Shown piece after piece: positions 1-10,879 of a DNA stretch of 64,000 bases. How positions within the stretch are numbered: the stretch's first letter is position 1; each line of letters opens with the position of its first letter. The notes under the pieces were generated by a model. That model saw only the letters and a program-made list of their open reading frames with translations, made no database searches and was not told where the DNA came from. Position numbers and translations under genes: made by a program. Origin of the DNA: Begonia masoniana (taxonomy: Eukaryota; Streptophyta; Magnoliopsida; Cucurbitales; Begoniaceae); contig CM039508.1 of the NCBI GenBank assembly GCA_022432975.1, positions 22,337,213 through 22,401,212 of the forward strand. The letters run 5' to 3'.

Positions 1-1724
1 CTTCCGGCTGACGTCATCGGCAGATGCCGAAGGGTAGTTGTTTGATGGTTTAGTCTTCCGGCTGACGTCATCGGCAGATGCCGAAGGGTAGTTGTTTGAT
101 GGTTTAGTCTTCCGGCTGACGTCATCGGCAGATGCCGAAGGGTAGTTGTTTGATGTTTTAATCTTCCGGCTGACGTCATCGGCAGATGCCGAAGGGTAGT
201 TGTTTGATGGTTTAGTCTTCCGGCTGACGTCATCGGCAGATGCCGAAGGGTAGTTGTTTGATGGTTTAGTCTTCCGGCTGACGTCATCGGCAGATGCCGA
301 AGGGTAGTTGTTTGATGGTTTAGTCTTCCGGCTGACGTCATCGGCAGATGCCGAAGGGTAGTTGTTTGATGGTTTAGTCTTCCGGCTGACGTCATCGGCA
401 GATGCCGAAGGGTAGTTGTTTGATGGTTTAGTCTTCCGGCTGACGTCATCGGCAGATGCCGAAGGGTAGTTGTTTGATGGTTTAGTCTTCCGGCTGACGT
501 CATCGGCAGATGCCGAAGGGTAGTTGTTTGATGGTTTAGTCTTCCGGCTGACGTCATCGGCAGATGCCGAAGGGTAGTTGTTTGATGGTTTAGTCTTCCG
601 GCTGACGTCATCGGCAGATGCCGAAGGGTAGTTGTTTGATGGTTTAGTCTTCCGGCTGACGTCATCGGCAGATGCCGAAGGGTAGTTGTTTGATGGTTTA
701 GTCTTCCGGCTGACGTCATCGGCAGATGCCGAAGGGTAGTTGTTTGATGGTTTAGTCTTCCGGCTGACGTCATCGGCAGATGCCGAAGGGTAGTTGTTTG
801 ATGGTTTAGTCTTCCGGCTGACGTCATCGGCAGATGCCGAAGGGTAGTTGTTTGATGGTTTAGTCTTCCGGCTGACGTCATCGGCAGATGCCGAAGGGTA
901 GTTGTTTGATGGTTTAGTCTTCCGGCTGACGTCATCGGCAGATGCCGAAGGGTAGTTGTTTGATGGTTTAGTCTTCCGGCTGACGTCATCGGCAGATGCC
1001 GAAGGGTAGTTGTTTGATGGTTTAGTCTTCCGGCTGACGTCATCGGCAGATGCCGAAGGGTAGTTGTTTGATGGTTTAGTCTTCCGGCTGACGTCATCGG
1101 CAGATGCCGAAGGGTAGTTGTTTGATGGTTTAGTCTTCCGGCTGACGTCATCGGCAGATGCCGAAGGGTAGTTGTTTGATGGTTTAGTCTTCCGGCTGAC
1201 GTCATCGGCAGATGCCGAAGGGTAGTTGTTTGATGGTTTAGTCTTCCGGCTGACGTCATCGGCAGATGCCGAAGGGTAGTTGTTTGATGGTTTAGTCTTC
1301 CGGCTGACGTCATCGGCAGATGCCGAAGGGTAGTTGTTTGATGGTTTAGTCTTCCGGCTGACGTCATCGGCAGATGCCGAAGGGTAGTTGTTTGATGGTT
1401 TAGTCTTCCGGCTGACGTCATCGGCAGATGCCGAAGGGTAGTTGTTTGATGGTTTAGTCTTCCGGCTGACGTCATCGGCAGATGCCGAAGGGTAGTTGTT
1501 TGATGGTTTAGTCTTCCGGCTGACGTCATCGGCAGATGCCGAAGGGTAGTTGTTTGATGGTTTAGTCTTCCGGCTGACGTCATCGGCAGATGCCGAAGGG
1601 TAGTTGTTTGATGGTTTAGTCTTCCGGCTGACGTCATCGGCAGATGCCGAAGGGTAGTTGTTTGATGGTTTAGTCTTCCGGCTGACGTCATCGGCAGATG
1701 CCGAAGGGTAGTTGTTTGATGGTT
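1..1724. repeat. 54-bp tandem array 1 (about 32 copies)
   Basis: A 54-bp unit repeats without interruption from the window edge to 1724. Each unit holds the perfect palindrome TGACGTCA and, just after it, the hairpin TCGGCA-GA-TGCCGA. All copies are of one subtype (AAGGGTAGTTG) and are essentially identical, except the third unit (about 121-170), which has changes near its end. The array lies inside the LTR, 151 bp from its 3' end. The true length to the left is unknown. Confidence 0.97.
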
Positions 1725-1875
1725 CTGCGTCTCTATTACCAGTTTAGAAAAAAAAATATATATGCAAATGTGAAAGTCGTGAGAGGTAGTAGGTGAATTG
1801 TAATATAGTACAAGTCAAGCAAACGATTAATGAAAGAATATGAACACGTGACGGCTCCTGGCCGGGGTCGTTACA
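1..1875 (+). mobile_element. 5' LTR of chromovirus A, 3' part only
   Basis: It consists of 54-bp tandem units followed by 151 bp of unique sequence ending in GGGGTCGTTACA, the usual TG...CA type terminus. The primer-binding site begins five bases later. The LTR start lies left of the window. Confidence 0.85.
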
Positions 1876-1879
1876 ATTG

Positions 1880-1891
1880 TGGTATCAGAGC
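1880..1891 (+). other. Primer-binding site (initiator tRNA-Met), element A
   Basis: TGGTATCAGAGC is complementary to the 3' end of plant initiator tRNA-Met. It lies immediately after the LTR terminus TTACA at 1875, where minus-strand DNA synthesis would be primed. Confidence 0.9.
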
Positions 1892-2033
1892 AAACCAGGT
1901 TCTAAAACCGATTCTGGCAGACTGCCTCCAGCACTGACGTGTCCTTGAGCACACCTCAGCAACTGTACGTATTTATGATTTCAATTATTCATTAAGTTAA
2001 GTTATGCCTGTATGCTTTGTCTAGAATCCCCAG

Positions 2034-3020
2034 ATGGGTTAGAGGTCAACAGAGAGCGACCAATGGGATAGCATGCTATCGCTCAGTTGACTGAGTTGGT
2101 CATGGCCAATCTCACCATATAACGACTTATGACAGCTAAGAAACAAGGCAACTCCATACTAAAGCAACTCATGATCATGGGGGTGAGCGCTTTCACCGGC
2201 TTCGACCCCCGGTGTTTCATGGTATGTTTCAGATCCTATCCATGCTGAGGAGTAGATCCGAAAGATTGAAGATATGTTTAAGTATGCAAAGGTTGTGAAG
2301 GGGATAAGGTCCCTATGGCTGTCTTTCATTTGGAGTTAAGTGCAAGGCATTGGTGGGACTCGATCCAGAGCACCACTAATGCCGAAGCTCTGACCTGGGG
2401 ATGTTCAAGACTGCCTTCTTTGACAAGTACTTCAATAGGACTGTTCGGGCCAACAAGAAGAAGGAGTTCATGAATCTACGACAAACCGTCTCTGTGACGA
2501 TTCTATATGTTGAATTGTGTGCTTTATCACGGTTTGCTCCCCGTATGATTGAGGATGAGGAAGATAAGATTTACCAGTTTGTTTCAAGGACTGAAGCCAA
2601 GTCTGTACATGAAATTGAGACTGCTGGGATACCTAATTTACCTTAGGTGAAGTGACGGCTAAGCTTGGAGCTGGAAGAGGCATGAATGAGGCTATGCAGC
2701 GCGACAGCCAACGCCCTCATGAAAGACACTCATCGACACCACGTTCGAACAAGGGTTGGCACCACGACAGGTGTCCGTGGAGCCGGCACATCAAGCACAG
2801 CATGGACTGTAGAGTCCCCTCAACCGAGGTGATGGGAGTGACCCGGAAAATGACAGCGACCTCGGTGCTGCCTCGTAGGCCCTACATGTCAGAGGACCAC
2901 CCTGGGGGGTGGTGGTGCAAGCTGCTTTCTTGCCAGTTGTTTCAGTGGGATAAACCGGCACATGGTCAGAGATTGTCCCATGCTGCCAGACCCGAACCGT
3001 GCAAGGGTTGTACCCAGAGT
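2034..3020 (+). pseudogene. gag pseudogene, chromovirus A
   Basis: This is the remnant of the structural Gag polyprotein that would form the cytoplasmic virus-like particle. The ATG at 2034 lies 143 bp after the primer-binding site and is followed at the third codon by a TAG. The retrotransposon gag domain is clearest at 2401-2640 (FKTAFFDKYFNR, then SRFAPR and EDEEDKI), and the same blocks occur in the gag at 11392-11697 and at 35221-36096. A decayed zinc knuckle is visible at 2938-2976, with one cysteine lost by an indel. Stops and indels divide it into several frames, so no functional product is expected. Confidence 0.85.
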
Positions 3021-3089
3021 GTATGCGATGATGGAAGATGTGGCAAGAGGCAAGAGCTATCAACATACAGTCCTATCAGTTACCATCAT

Positions 3090-3300
3090 GATCTCGTTTT
3101 GCTGCTTATACACTTATTGATACAGGGGCCACACACTCGGTGTTATACAACGCGGGGTGGTGTGGTTTGTCTGCGCGCTACATAACATGGACCTTACCAC
3201 TGAAAGGTCAATAGTGTCGTGTACCATCAGGGGAGTCCTTACAAAACAATTTTCAGAACCGATTGTTAAGGGTGACTCGTGTCCTTAGGGGGGATAAGAT
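3090..3300 (+). pseudogene. Aspartic protease remnant, chromovirus A
   Basis: The retropepsin active-site block LIDTGATHS is intact at about 3113-3139, with the catalytic Asp codon at 3119-3121. The flanks match the protease of element C in order and spacing between gag and reverse transcriptase, but stops follow closely. In a working element this protease would cut Gag-Pol inside the particle. Confidence 0.8.
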
Positions 3301-3639
3301 CTCTAGCGGATTAATTGTCATTGACATAAAGTAGGAGTGATATAGGGATGGATGGTTATTTAGCTCTCACATAAGTTGTAATCTGGATTAGTTGATTTCA
3401 GACCCCCGAATGATAACCATTATTCCTTCCAATCTATTCCTAAAATAATAGATACATTATATCCTCTTAGAAATATACCGAATGCTGAGATGTGGATGTG
3501 AGAGCTACCTGGCTAGTGTAATAGATGATCGGGTGAATAATATTGAGCTACAGGTAGTCCTATAGTCCCCGAGAGTTCCCGAAGGCATCTTGATGACTTA
3601 CCGGTTATCCCCCTGATAAGGGAAATAGACATTTGTACT
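3301..3639 (+). other. Protease to RT linker, heavily decayed
   Basis: No convincing protein block survives here. By position between the protease active site (3119) and the first RT block (3700) it should be the rest of the protease and the start of RT. I see only stops in all three forward frames. Confidence 0.5.
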
Positions 3640-6375
3640 TTGAGGGTACCTACCCTGAGGCATCACCTGGGGATATCTAATATCCTTACCGTAAGACCTA
3701 TTGAGTTGAAAGACTTGATGTCCAACTGCAGGAATTGGTTGACAAGGGATTTATTCGCCCCAGTAGTTCTCCTTGGGGTGCACCATCTTATTTGTAGGAA
3801 GAAAGATGGTTCCTTAGAATGTCATAGACTCCGGGAACTAAATAGTTGACTCACGATAGGTACCCCTTACCTAGGATTTGACGATTGTTTGACCAATCAG
3901 AGCTAAGGTATTTTCAAAGATAGATTTACGTTCTGGTTAGTAACAACTGAAGGTTAAAGAATGAGATATACCACGACGCCTTCAGAACCCTCTATGACAT
4001 TATAATTCTTATCATGTCATTTGGTTGACAACGCCCTGCCCTTCATGGGCTTTTAATGAACCGTGTGTTTCGTGAGTATTTAGATAATTTGGTGATTGTA
4101 TTCATAGTTGATATCTTGATATATTCCCGAACTGTGGCTGCCCATGAGAACATTTTGAAAGTATTTTGACGACATTGAAGGAGCATCAACTTTACGCAAC
4201 TGTCTAAGTGTGAGTTTTGGTTAGATCAGGTTATTTTCCTTGGCCACATATTTCTGCTAGGGCATATCTGTAACCCGACAAAATTCAGGCAGTAAAGGAT
4301 TGGCCTCAACCTAAGAATGCCAGCGAGGTCCGCAGCTTCCTTTGTATTGGCAGGTATTCAGAAATTCATCAAGGTTTTCTATGATAGCTAAACCCTGACG
4401 AGTTTGACTAAGAAGGACATTAAGTATTCTTGGACTGAAGCCTGTGAAGACAGCTTCCAGCGTTAAAACTGAAGTTAACAACAGCCCCTGTATTGACCCT
4501 CCCAACCGAAGAAGGAAAATTTAGTGTTTACTGTGATGCGTCTAAGTTTGTTTAGGTTGTGTTCTGATGCAAGAGGGTAAGTTATAGCGATGCTTTCTAG
4601 GCAGCTAAAGAGTTCGAGCAAATTACCCCACTCATGCTTTAAAGTAGCTGCTTTTGTTTTTGCCTTGAGATTTGGAGACACTATTTATATGGACAGCAAT
4701 GTGAGGTTGTTTCTCTGACCATAAAGTCAAAGACCTCTTCACACAGAAGGAGTGAATAGACAGGAGACGTTGTTGGAATTTGTCAAGGACTACGATTTTG
4801 AGATCAAGTATCACCCGGGGAAGGCTAACTCTGTAGCTGATGCATTGAGTAGATGTCACGACACTGCAGCCCGTGTTTCAACCATGTCTATACCTTAGAC
4901 AGAAGTTCGAAGTTTGAACTTGGAGATGGTTCCCAGATTATCGTCTTCTCGCTGAGTACTATTCACCAACATTTGGAAAAGAATCAAGGATGCGCAACGA
5001 GGGTTCAAGAAAATTCGGCATGATGAATAAGTTTAAACACCTCCTCCGAGTTCAGTCCTCCAAGGATGGAATCCTGAGGTTTAGTAATCGGTGGTGCATT
5101 TCTATGATGTGGAATGCGTAGGGTTGACTTGGCTGAAGCCACTCCTCTTCCTTTTCTGTACATCCGGCTGCACCAAGATGTACCGAGACCTGAAGTTGCA
5201 GTACTGGTGCTAACCTAAAAGGTATTTTCTAAATTGTAGATCTTGTTTAGTATGTCAACAAGTCAAAGCTGAACACCAACCCCAGAGGTACTCTTCAGCC
5301 GTTGCCATATTCCCGAATGGAAGTGGGAACACATAGCTATGGCTTTCGTTGTAGGACTACTAAGACGACAAAGGGCAGATTGTATTTGGGTTGTGGTGAT
5401 AACTGACTAAATCAGCCCCATTTCTTACTTGAGTACCACCTACGATGGACCAATTTGCTGATCTGTTATGTGCAGACAATTATTAGGTTGCATGGTCTCC
5501 TTTTGTATAATCCTTTTCTCTGACCGTGATCCCAGGTTTACCTCTCGATTCGGGAAAATTTGGCAGCCCTTAGTACAAGTTATCTTGCGCACAGCCTGTC
5601 ACCCACAGACCAATTGGCCATCAGAAGGACTATTCAAATCTCGAAGATATGTTGAGGGCTGTGTACTTGACTTCAGACAACTTGGGCAGACCTTTACCTC
5701 TATTCGCGTGCTCCTCCACTATAGGGCTATCAGTCCACCATTGTATTGCACCAGATGAGCACTGTATGGTAAGAAATGGAGGTCACACTACTGTTATTGG
5801 GATGAATTGGTGAGTAAGCTCTTGGACCCGATATTCTGCAGCAAATGTCAGATAAGATTGCCACTATTCGAAAAAGAATGCCGACTGCCACAAAGCCTGC
5901 AGAAGAGTTCTGCATATCAAATGCGAAGGGAACTCGAGTTTTCATAGGAGATAGTTATCTAAAGGTGTCACCATGTAAAGGAGTCTTAAGATTTGGCAAG
6001 AAGGGAAAACTAATCCTAGATTATTGGGCCCCCTTTTTTTCCCCCCCCCCCCTGTCTTGGCAAAAAATCGTGAGTACAGCTTACAGACTGCAACTGCCCC
6101 CACATTGGATAAAGTTCATAATGTCTTCCATTGGTCAATGTTAAAGAAGTGCATGCGTGATCCGATGCCTGTCATCCATCCTCGGATATGGGGTTAGAAC
6201 AGACACGGAGGATGAGGAGAAACCAATACATATTTTGAATATACATCCCGACCCTGAGAAACAAAGAGAGCCATTTGAGACAGTTTTTGTGGACAAATCA
6301 CGGCATTGAAGAAGCCACATTGGAAAGACACATGAGATGTTGGACCAATTCCTGAGTTATTTGCCTTGACAATTT
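3640..6375 (+). pseudogene. pol pseudogene (RT, RNase H, integrase, C-terminal tail), chromovirus A
   Basis: Blocks seen in order: RT start with KKDG at about 3793-3803; the catalytic loop region at about 4105-4125, where the usual FVDDIL type motif is altered (reads FIVDILIYS); RNase H entry (YCDASK) near 4530; RNase H end (YHPGK then ADALSR) at 4808-4853; integrase zinc region around 5160-5260; integrase core SDRDPRFTS at about 5518-5545 and HPQT near 5600; the post-integrase YRLQLP block at about 6082-6100; and a tail up to 6370. Frame changes occur between nearly all blocks. Reverse transcription and integration functions are therefore lost. Compared with element C, this copy is much older by indel load. 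Confidence 0.85.
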
Positions 6376-6387
6376 TCGAGGACGAAA

Positions 6388-6404
6388 ATTTGTAAGGGCG
6401 GTGA
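6388..6404 (+). other. Polypurine tract region, element A
   Basis: The purine-rich stretch reading TTTGTAAGGGCGGTGA directly precedes the 3' LTR start TGTAACACCG. It follows GAGGACGAAAA, the block usually seen just upstream of the 3' LTR in plant Ty3 elements. A C interrupts the G run. Confidence 0.7.
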
Positions 6405-6560
6405 TGTAACACCGACATTTCGGCCAGTTGATTTTCTGACCATTTTCATTGTCACCCTCTTATTTAACCTTATGATTTAAATTAATATTAAGACAAATTA
6501 TCCAAGTTGAGTAAAAACTAGGTTGGGTGCAGTTTTTGTAATTAAAATCGCTGGATTTAT

Positions 6561-6568
6561 TATAAATA
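6561..6568 (+). promoter_or_regulatory. LTR TATA box, element A
   Basis: TATAAATA lies 156 bp into the LTR and is followed by sequence (GAAATGGAAACC, then CTGTAGCCGACATTC) that recurs in the LTRs at 31599-33919 and 12105-15849 at nearly the same distance. Conservation across three copies supports it as the start of the transcribed region. Confidence 0.7.
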
Positions 6569-7370
6569 GAAATGGAAACCTTAACCTCATTTATTGCCAC
6601 TGTAGCCGACATTCCCTCTCGGCGATTCCTTTCGTTCCCAAGTTCCTTGCTCTCGGCTACCAGAACTTCCCCCCTTTAACCGACGGCTGGTTTCGAGCTT
6701 GCTCTTCTCTGCAAATCACACCCTAGGTTGAAATTGACGTTCAGTAGTGCATTCATTAGTATTAAGCTCTGTTTTCAGCTCGCACTGAGTTCGGTTTTTT
6801 TTTAGCAGTGGCCGGTAGTTTTAAGACTTTTAAAATCTGAGAGTAGAAATGTCATCCCGATCGATTTTGACATTTTAAGTAACCAACTCGGATTTAATCA
6901 TGGTAAAACCTGTCCCACCTAGTTTCGGATTTAAGACTGCAGTGTGTCAAACAGAGGAATCGGAATGACTTTAGCTATTATATTTCTGGATGGTTTTGTT
7001 AGGATATATGACTTGATTTTACTACTGTAATGTACATGTTTTAGGTGAAGAAGTTAAAGAGAGGAAGTTCGATTGCTAGGAATCCGGTAGTGAATGTAAT
7101 AAGATTTCCGGCCACTAGGGCACTACACCGCAAGGGTATTAGGAAATCACTGTGATGTTTGTCTGTTGACTAGAAACTATCTCTTTTCCATGTAAGACGT
7201 ATTTGTGCAAGAAGATGTTAAGGTCCGGGCGTTTTGATGTCCTTCTGATTATGACTTTTCTCTAGGAACCCTCATGTCTATGCATTATGTCCACGTTTAT
7301 GATTAAGTTGAGAACATGAAAGTAAATGTAACCATGATTAAGTGCAGGAGCGGGGGAGAAAAGACTATGT

Positions 7371-7580
7371 TATGTATGGCTCGCGAATTCTCCCACTGGT
7401 GGAGGCCGGGGGTGATCGTTATGTATGGCTCGCGAATTCTCCCACTGGCGGAGGCGAGCAAGTCGTTAATACGATTGCCGCGATAGGCAAATGATTATGG
7501 ACATTTATTGCTCGCGAATTCTCCCACTGGCGGAGGGCCGAGCAAGTCGTTAATACGATTGCCGCGATAGGCAAATGACT
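7371..7580 (+). repeat. Three-copy central LTR repeat
   Basis: The block GCTCGCGAATTCTCCCACTGG occurs three times. The second and third copies also share a trailing segment containing GTTAATACGATTGCCGCGAT. Analogous short direct repeats sit mid-LTR in the solo LTRs at 18062 (around 19000-19060) and 21571 (23195-23430). Confidence 0.85.
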
Positions 7581-8115
7581 ATGTGCCCTTACTTCCTCAC
7601 TCTTCCCTGCCTTAATACATGTTATGTAAATGATAAAAGATGAAACAGAATGAAGAAATTGGTTTATGAAAGTTGTCTCTTTAAATTGTGTAACTCAGTA
7701 TATCTGTCAGCATGCATTCCTTACTAAGCATAGGCTTATAGTTAAACCTTAGGTGTAGGGAAGAAGGTAAGGTGAGGATGTTTGTTCAAAGAGGATGCTT
7801 AAGGCTGGTTGCTGGAGGATGATCAAGGTGACAGTGCGGGGCTAGAGAGGCGATTATGACCCTGGTTAAGACTCTCTATGTAAGTATGTTTAAAACAGGA
7901 TATGGTAGCTAAGTAGGATGAGATTATTTTAAACGTTGAGCTCTTGAACTGTCTATGAACATGAGTTAGGGAATGATTATATAGGATGTTAAATGATATG
8001 TGCTTAAGTCCTTCGTATAGAGTTTTGAATGAGTTGTGTTTTCTTTCTGTTGGAAGGAAGTCATTGATGATTTAGTGTTCTCTACCATCAATAAGACGGA
8101 AGCTGGATGAGCAAT

Positions 8116-10130
8116 CGTCCGGCTGACGTCATCGGCAGATGCCGAAGGGTAGTTGTTTGATGGTTTAGTCTTCCGGCTGACGTCATCGGCAGATGCCGAA
8201 GGGTAGTTGTTTGATGGTTTAGTCTTCCGGCTGACGTCATCGGCAGATGCCGAAGGTTAATTGTTTGATGGTTTAGTCTTCCGGCTGACGTCATCGGCAG
8301 ATGCCGAAGGTTAATTGTTTGATGGTTTAGTCTTCCGGCTGACGTCATCGGCAGATGCCGAAGGGTAGTTGTTTGATGTTTAGTCTTCCGGCTGACGTCA
8401 TCGGCAGATGCCGAAGGGTAGTTGTTTGATGGTTTAGTCTTCCGGCTGACGTCATCGGCAGATGCCGAAGGGTAGTTGTTTGATGGTTTAGTCTTCCGGC
8501 TGACGTCATCGGCAGATGCCGAAGGTTAATTGTTTGATGGTTTAGTCTTCCGGCTGACGTCATCGGCAGATGCCGAAGGGTAGTTGTTTGATGGTTTAGT
8601 CTTCCGGCTGACGTCATCGGCAGATGCCGAAGGGTAGTTGTTTGATGGTTTAGTCTTCCGGCTGACGTCATCGGCAGATGCCGAAGGTTAATTGTTTGAT
8701 GGTTTAGTCTTCCGGCTGACGTCATCGGCAGATGCCGAAGGTTAATTGTTTGATGGTTTAGTCTTCCGGCTGACGTCATCGGCAGATGCCGAAGGGTAGT
8801 TGTTTGATGGTTTAGTCTTCCGGCTGACGTCATCGGCAGATGCCGAAGGGTAGTTGTTTGATGGTTTAGTCTTCCGGCTGACGTCATCGGCAGATGCCGA
8901 AGGTTAATTGTTTGATGGTTTAGTCTTCCAGCTGACGTCATCGGCAGATGCCGAAGGTTAATTGTTTGATGGTTTAGTCTTCCGGCTGACGTCATCGGCA
9001 GATGCCGAAGGGTAGTTGTTTGATGGTTTAGTCTTCCGGCTGACGTCATCGGCAGATGCCGAAGGTTAATTGTTTGATGGTTTAGTCTTCCGGCTGACGT
9101 CATCGGCAGATGCCGAAGGGTAGTTGTTTGATGGTTTAGTCTTCCGGCTGACGTCATCGGCAGATGCCGAAGGTTAATTGTTTGATGGTTTAGTCTTCCG
9201 GCTGACGTCATCGGCAGATGCCGAAGGGTAGTTGTTTGATGGTTTAGTCTTCCGGCTGACGTCATCGGCAGATGCCGAAGGTTAATTGTTTGATGGTTTA
9301 GTCTTCCGGCTGACGTCATCGGCAGATGCCGAAGGGTAGTTGTTTGATGGTTTAGTCTTCCGGCTGACGTCATCGGCAGATGCCGAAGGGTAGTTGTTTG
9401 ATGGTTTAGTCTTCCGGCTGACGTCATCGGCAGATGCCGAAGGTTAATTGTTTGATGGTTTAGTCTTCCGGCTGACGTCATCGGCAGATGCCGAAGGGTA
9501 GTTGTTTGATGGTTTAGTCTTCCGGCTGACGTCATCGGCAGATGCCGAAGGGTAGTTGTTTGATGGTTTAGTCTTCCGGCTGACGTCATCGGCAGATGCC
9601 GAAGGTTAATTGTTTGATGGTTTAGTCTTCCGGCTGACGTCATCGGCAGATGCCGAAGGTTAATTGTTTGATGGTTTAGTCTTCCGGCTGACGTCATCGG
9701 CAGATGCCGAAGGGTAGTTGTTTGATGGTTTAGTCTTCCGGCCGACGTCATCGGCAGATGCCGAAGGGTAGTTGTTTGATGGTTTAGTCTTCCGGCTGAC
9801 GTCATCGGCAGATGCCGAAGGTTAATTGTTTGATGGTTTAGTCTTCCAGCTGACGTCATCGGCAGATGCCGAAGGTTAATTGTTTGATGGTTTAGTCTTC
9901 CGGCTGACGTCATCGGCAGATGCCGAAGGGTAGTTGTTTGATGGTTTAGTCTTCCGGCTGACGTCATCGGCAGATGCCGAAGGTTAATTGTTTGATGGTT
10001 TAGTCTTCCGGCTGACGTCATCGGCAGATGCCGAAGGTTAATTGTTTGATGGTTTAGTCTTCCGGCTGACGTCATCGGCAGATGCCGAAGGTTAATTGTT
10101 TGATGGTTTAGTCTTCCGGCTGACGTCATC
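8116..10130. repeat. 54-bp tandem array 2 (at least 37 copies, two subtypes)
   Basis: The same 54-bp unit as array 1, but here two subtypes alternate: AAGGGTAGTTG (A) and AAGGTTAATTG (B). Runs of A-A-B-B recur, and a marker change (CTTCCAGCTG) appears in two copies exactly 918 bp apart (17 units), showing segmental duplication within the array. One unit at about 8372 has lost a base. The array is cut by the assembly gap. Confidence 0.97.
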
Positions 10131-10230
10131 NNNNNNNNNNNNNNNNNNNNNNNNNNNNNNNNNNNNNNNNNNNNNNNNNNNNNNNNNNNNNNNNNNNNNN
10201 NNNNNNNNNNNNNNNNNNNNNNNNNNNNNN
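10131..10230. other. Assembly gap (100 N)
   Basis: Exactly 100 Ns directly inside the 54-bp array. Round size suggests a gap of unknown length, so everything from 10231 may not be truly adjacent to 10130. Confidence 0.99.
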
Positions 10231-10537
10231 TCCAACTTATTATTAGAGATTGATTAAGACTGTCCGTTTCGCAATTCGGACCTCCACTTATATTTTTTTT
10301 TTACACGTTCTTTACCTTACGATAAAGGTATTAACTCGGATAAGCGTTTAATCTCCGAAAATTCCAAGAATTTCTCAAACTCTTATAATTCGTTATGATC
10401 ATAATGAGCTGTCAGTTGCGAAAAAGGATTGATGTGACGTATTTACGAAAAAATCATAAATAATGGAAATAATAATTAAATATAATATATTCACAACAAT
10501 CCGTACAAGCAGGTATTAAGGGACCCGCTCGGCGTAT
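10231..10537 (-). mobile_element. LTR fragment, same family as the solo LTR at 37154-39760
   Basis: The stretch from ACTGTCCGTTTCGCAATTCG to CCGTACAAGCAGGTATTA aligns block by block with 39500-39758, the minus-strand start of that solo LTR. The terminal TTACA is replaced by TTAAGGG, so the outer end is truncated. The other end is lost in the gap. Confidence 0.75.
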
Positions 10538-10879
10538 GCTCGCATAGAGGATTGGAGAGCAGGTTGACTGGGACCTATCATTTGGCGCTGGGACGCCCGG
10601 TTTGAGTGGATTCCACAAGACGACCACGACGTTACGATTATGGGATGGGAGAGATTCCGAGAGTTGTCTATGACCAGTATTTCAGCCATACGTCGGAAGG
10701 CAAAGATGTTGATTTTAGCAGTTGCGGCAGATTGGTCGATTGCCGAGTACTGAGGGAGGATAGAGCAAAACACAAATCTTTCCTTGAGCCATAGTAAAAG
10801 GGACGCCTACTTAATTTATTACTTAAGTCAATCAACTACAGCGTTCATCCTGTACAATCTTAGTGACTTTACCTTGTCC
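10538..10879. other. Unassigned segment between LTR fragment and gag relic
   Basis: No recognisable protein. It contains CATTTGGCGCTGGGACGCC, weakly like the tRNA-complementary leader found after LTRs of Tat/Athila-type elements, and GCGGCAGATTGGTCGATTGCCG. Neither is enough to assign it. It may be what remains after loss of element E's pol region. Confidence 0.3.

Larger units (their letters stand above)
1..10130 (+). mobile_element. Ty3/gypsy chromovirus A (degenerate, long LTRs)
   Basis: The order on the + strand is a 5' LTR cut by the window edge, a primer-binding site, gag, protease, reverse transcriptase, RNase H, integrase, a chromodomain-type C-terminal tail, a purine tract and a 3' LTR cut by the assembly gap. 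That order, with integrase after RNase H, is the Ty3/gypsy order, and the tail plus the long LTR (more than 3.7 kb visible) fits the Tekay/Del chromovirus lineage. All coding parts carry frameshifts and stops, so the copy cannot be autonomous. The target duplication lies outside the visible ends. Confidence 0.88.
6405..10130 (+). mobile_element. 3' LTR of chromovirus A, interrupted by the gap
   Basis: It begins TGTAACACCG right after the purine tract and runs into the 54-bp array, which continues to the gap. It has a TATA box 156 bp from the LTR start, a central three-copy repeat at 7371-7580 and the distal 54-bp array from 8116. From the 5' LTR, about 150 bp of unique 3' end should follow the array, so the full LTR exceeds 3.8 kb. 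Confidence 0.85.

Noticed and set aside
8088..8348. 86-codon minus-strand frame of the same repeat
   Set aside because: Same artefact, separated from the longer frame by the one-base deletion near 8372.
8345..10129. 594-codon minus-strand open frame with an 18-residue repeat
   Set aside because: 54 is a multiple of three, so one stop-free unit gives an endless frame. The sequence is LTR minisatellite; a unit with a one-base loss breaks the frame, and no start context or conservation supports a protein.
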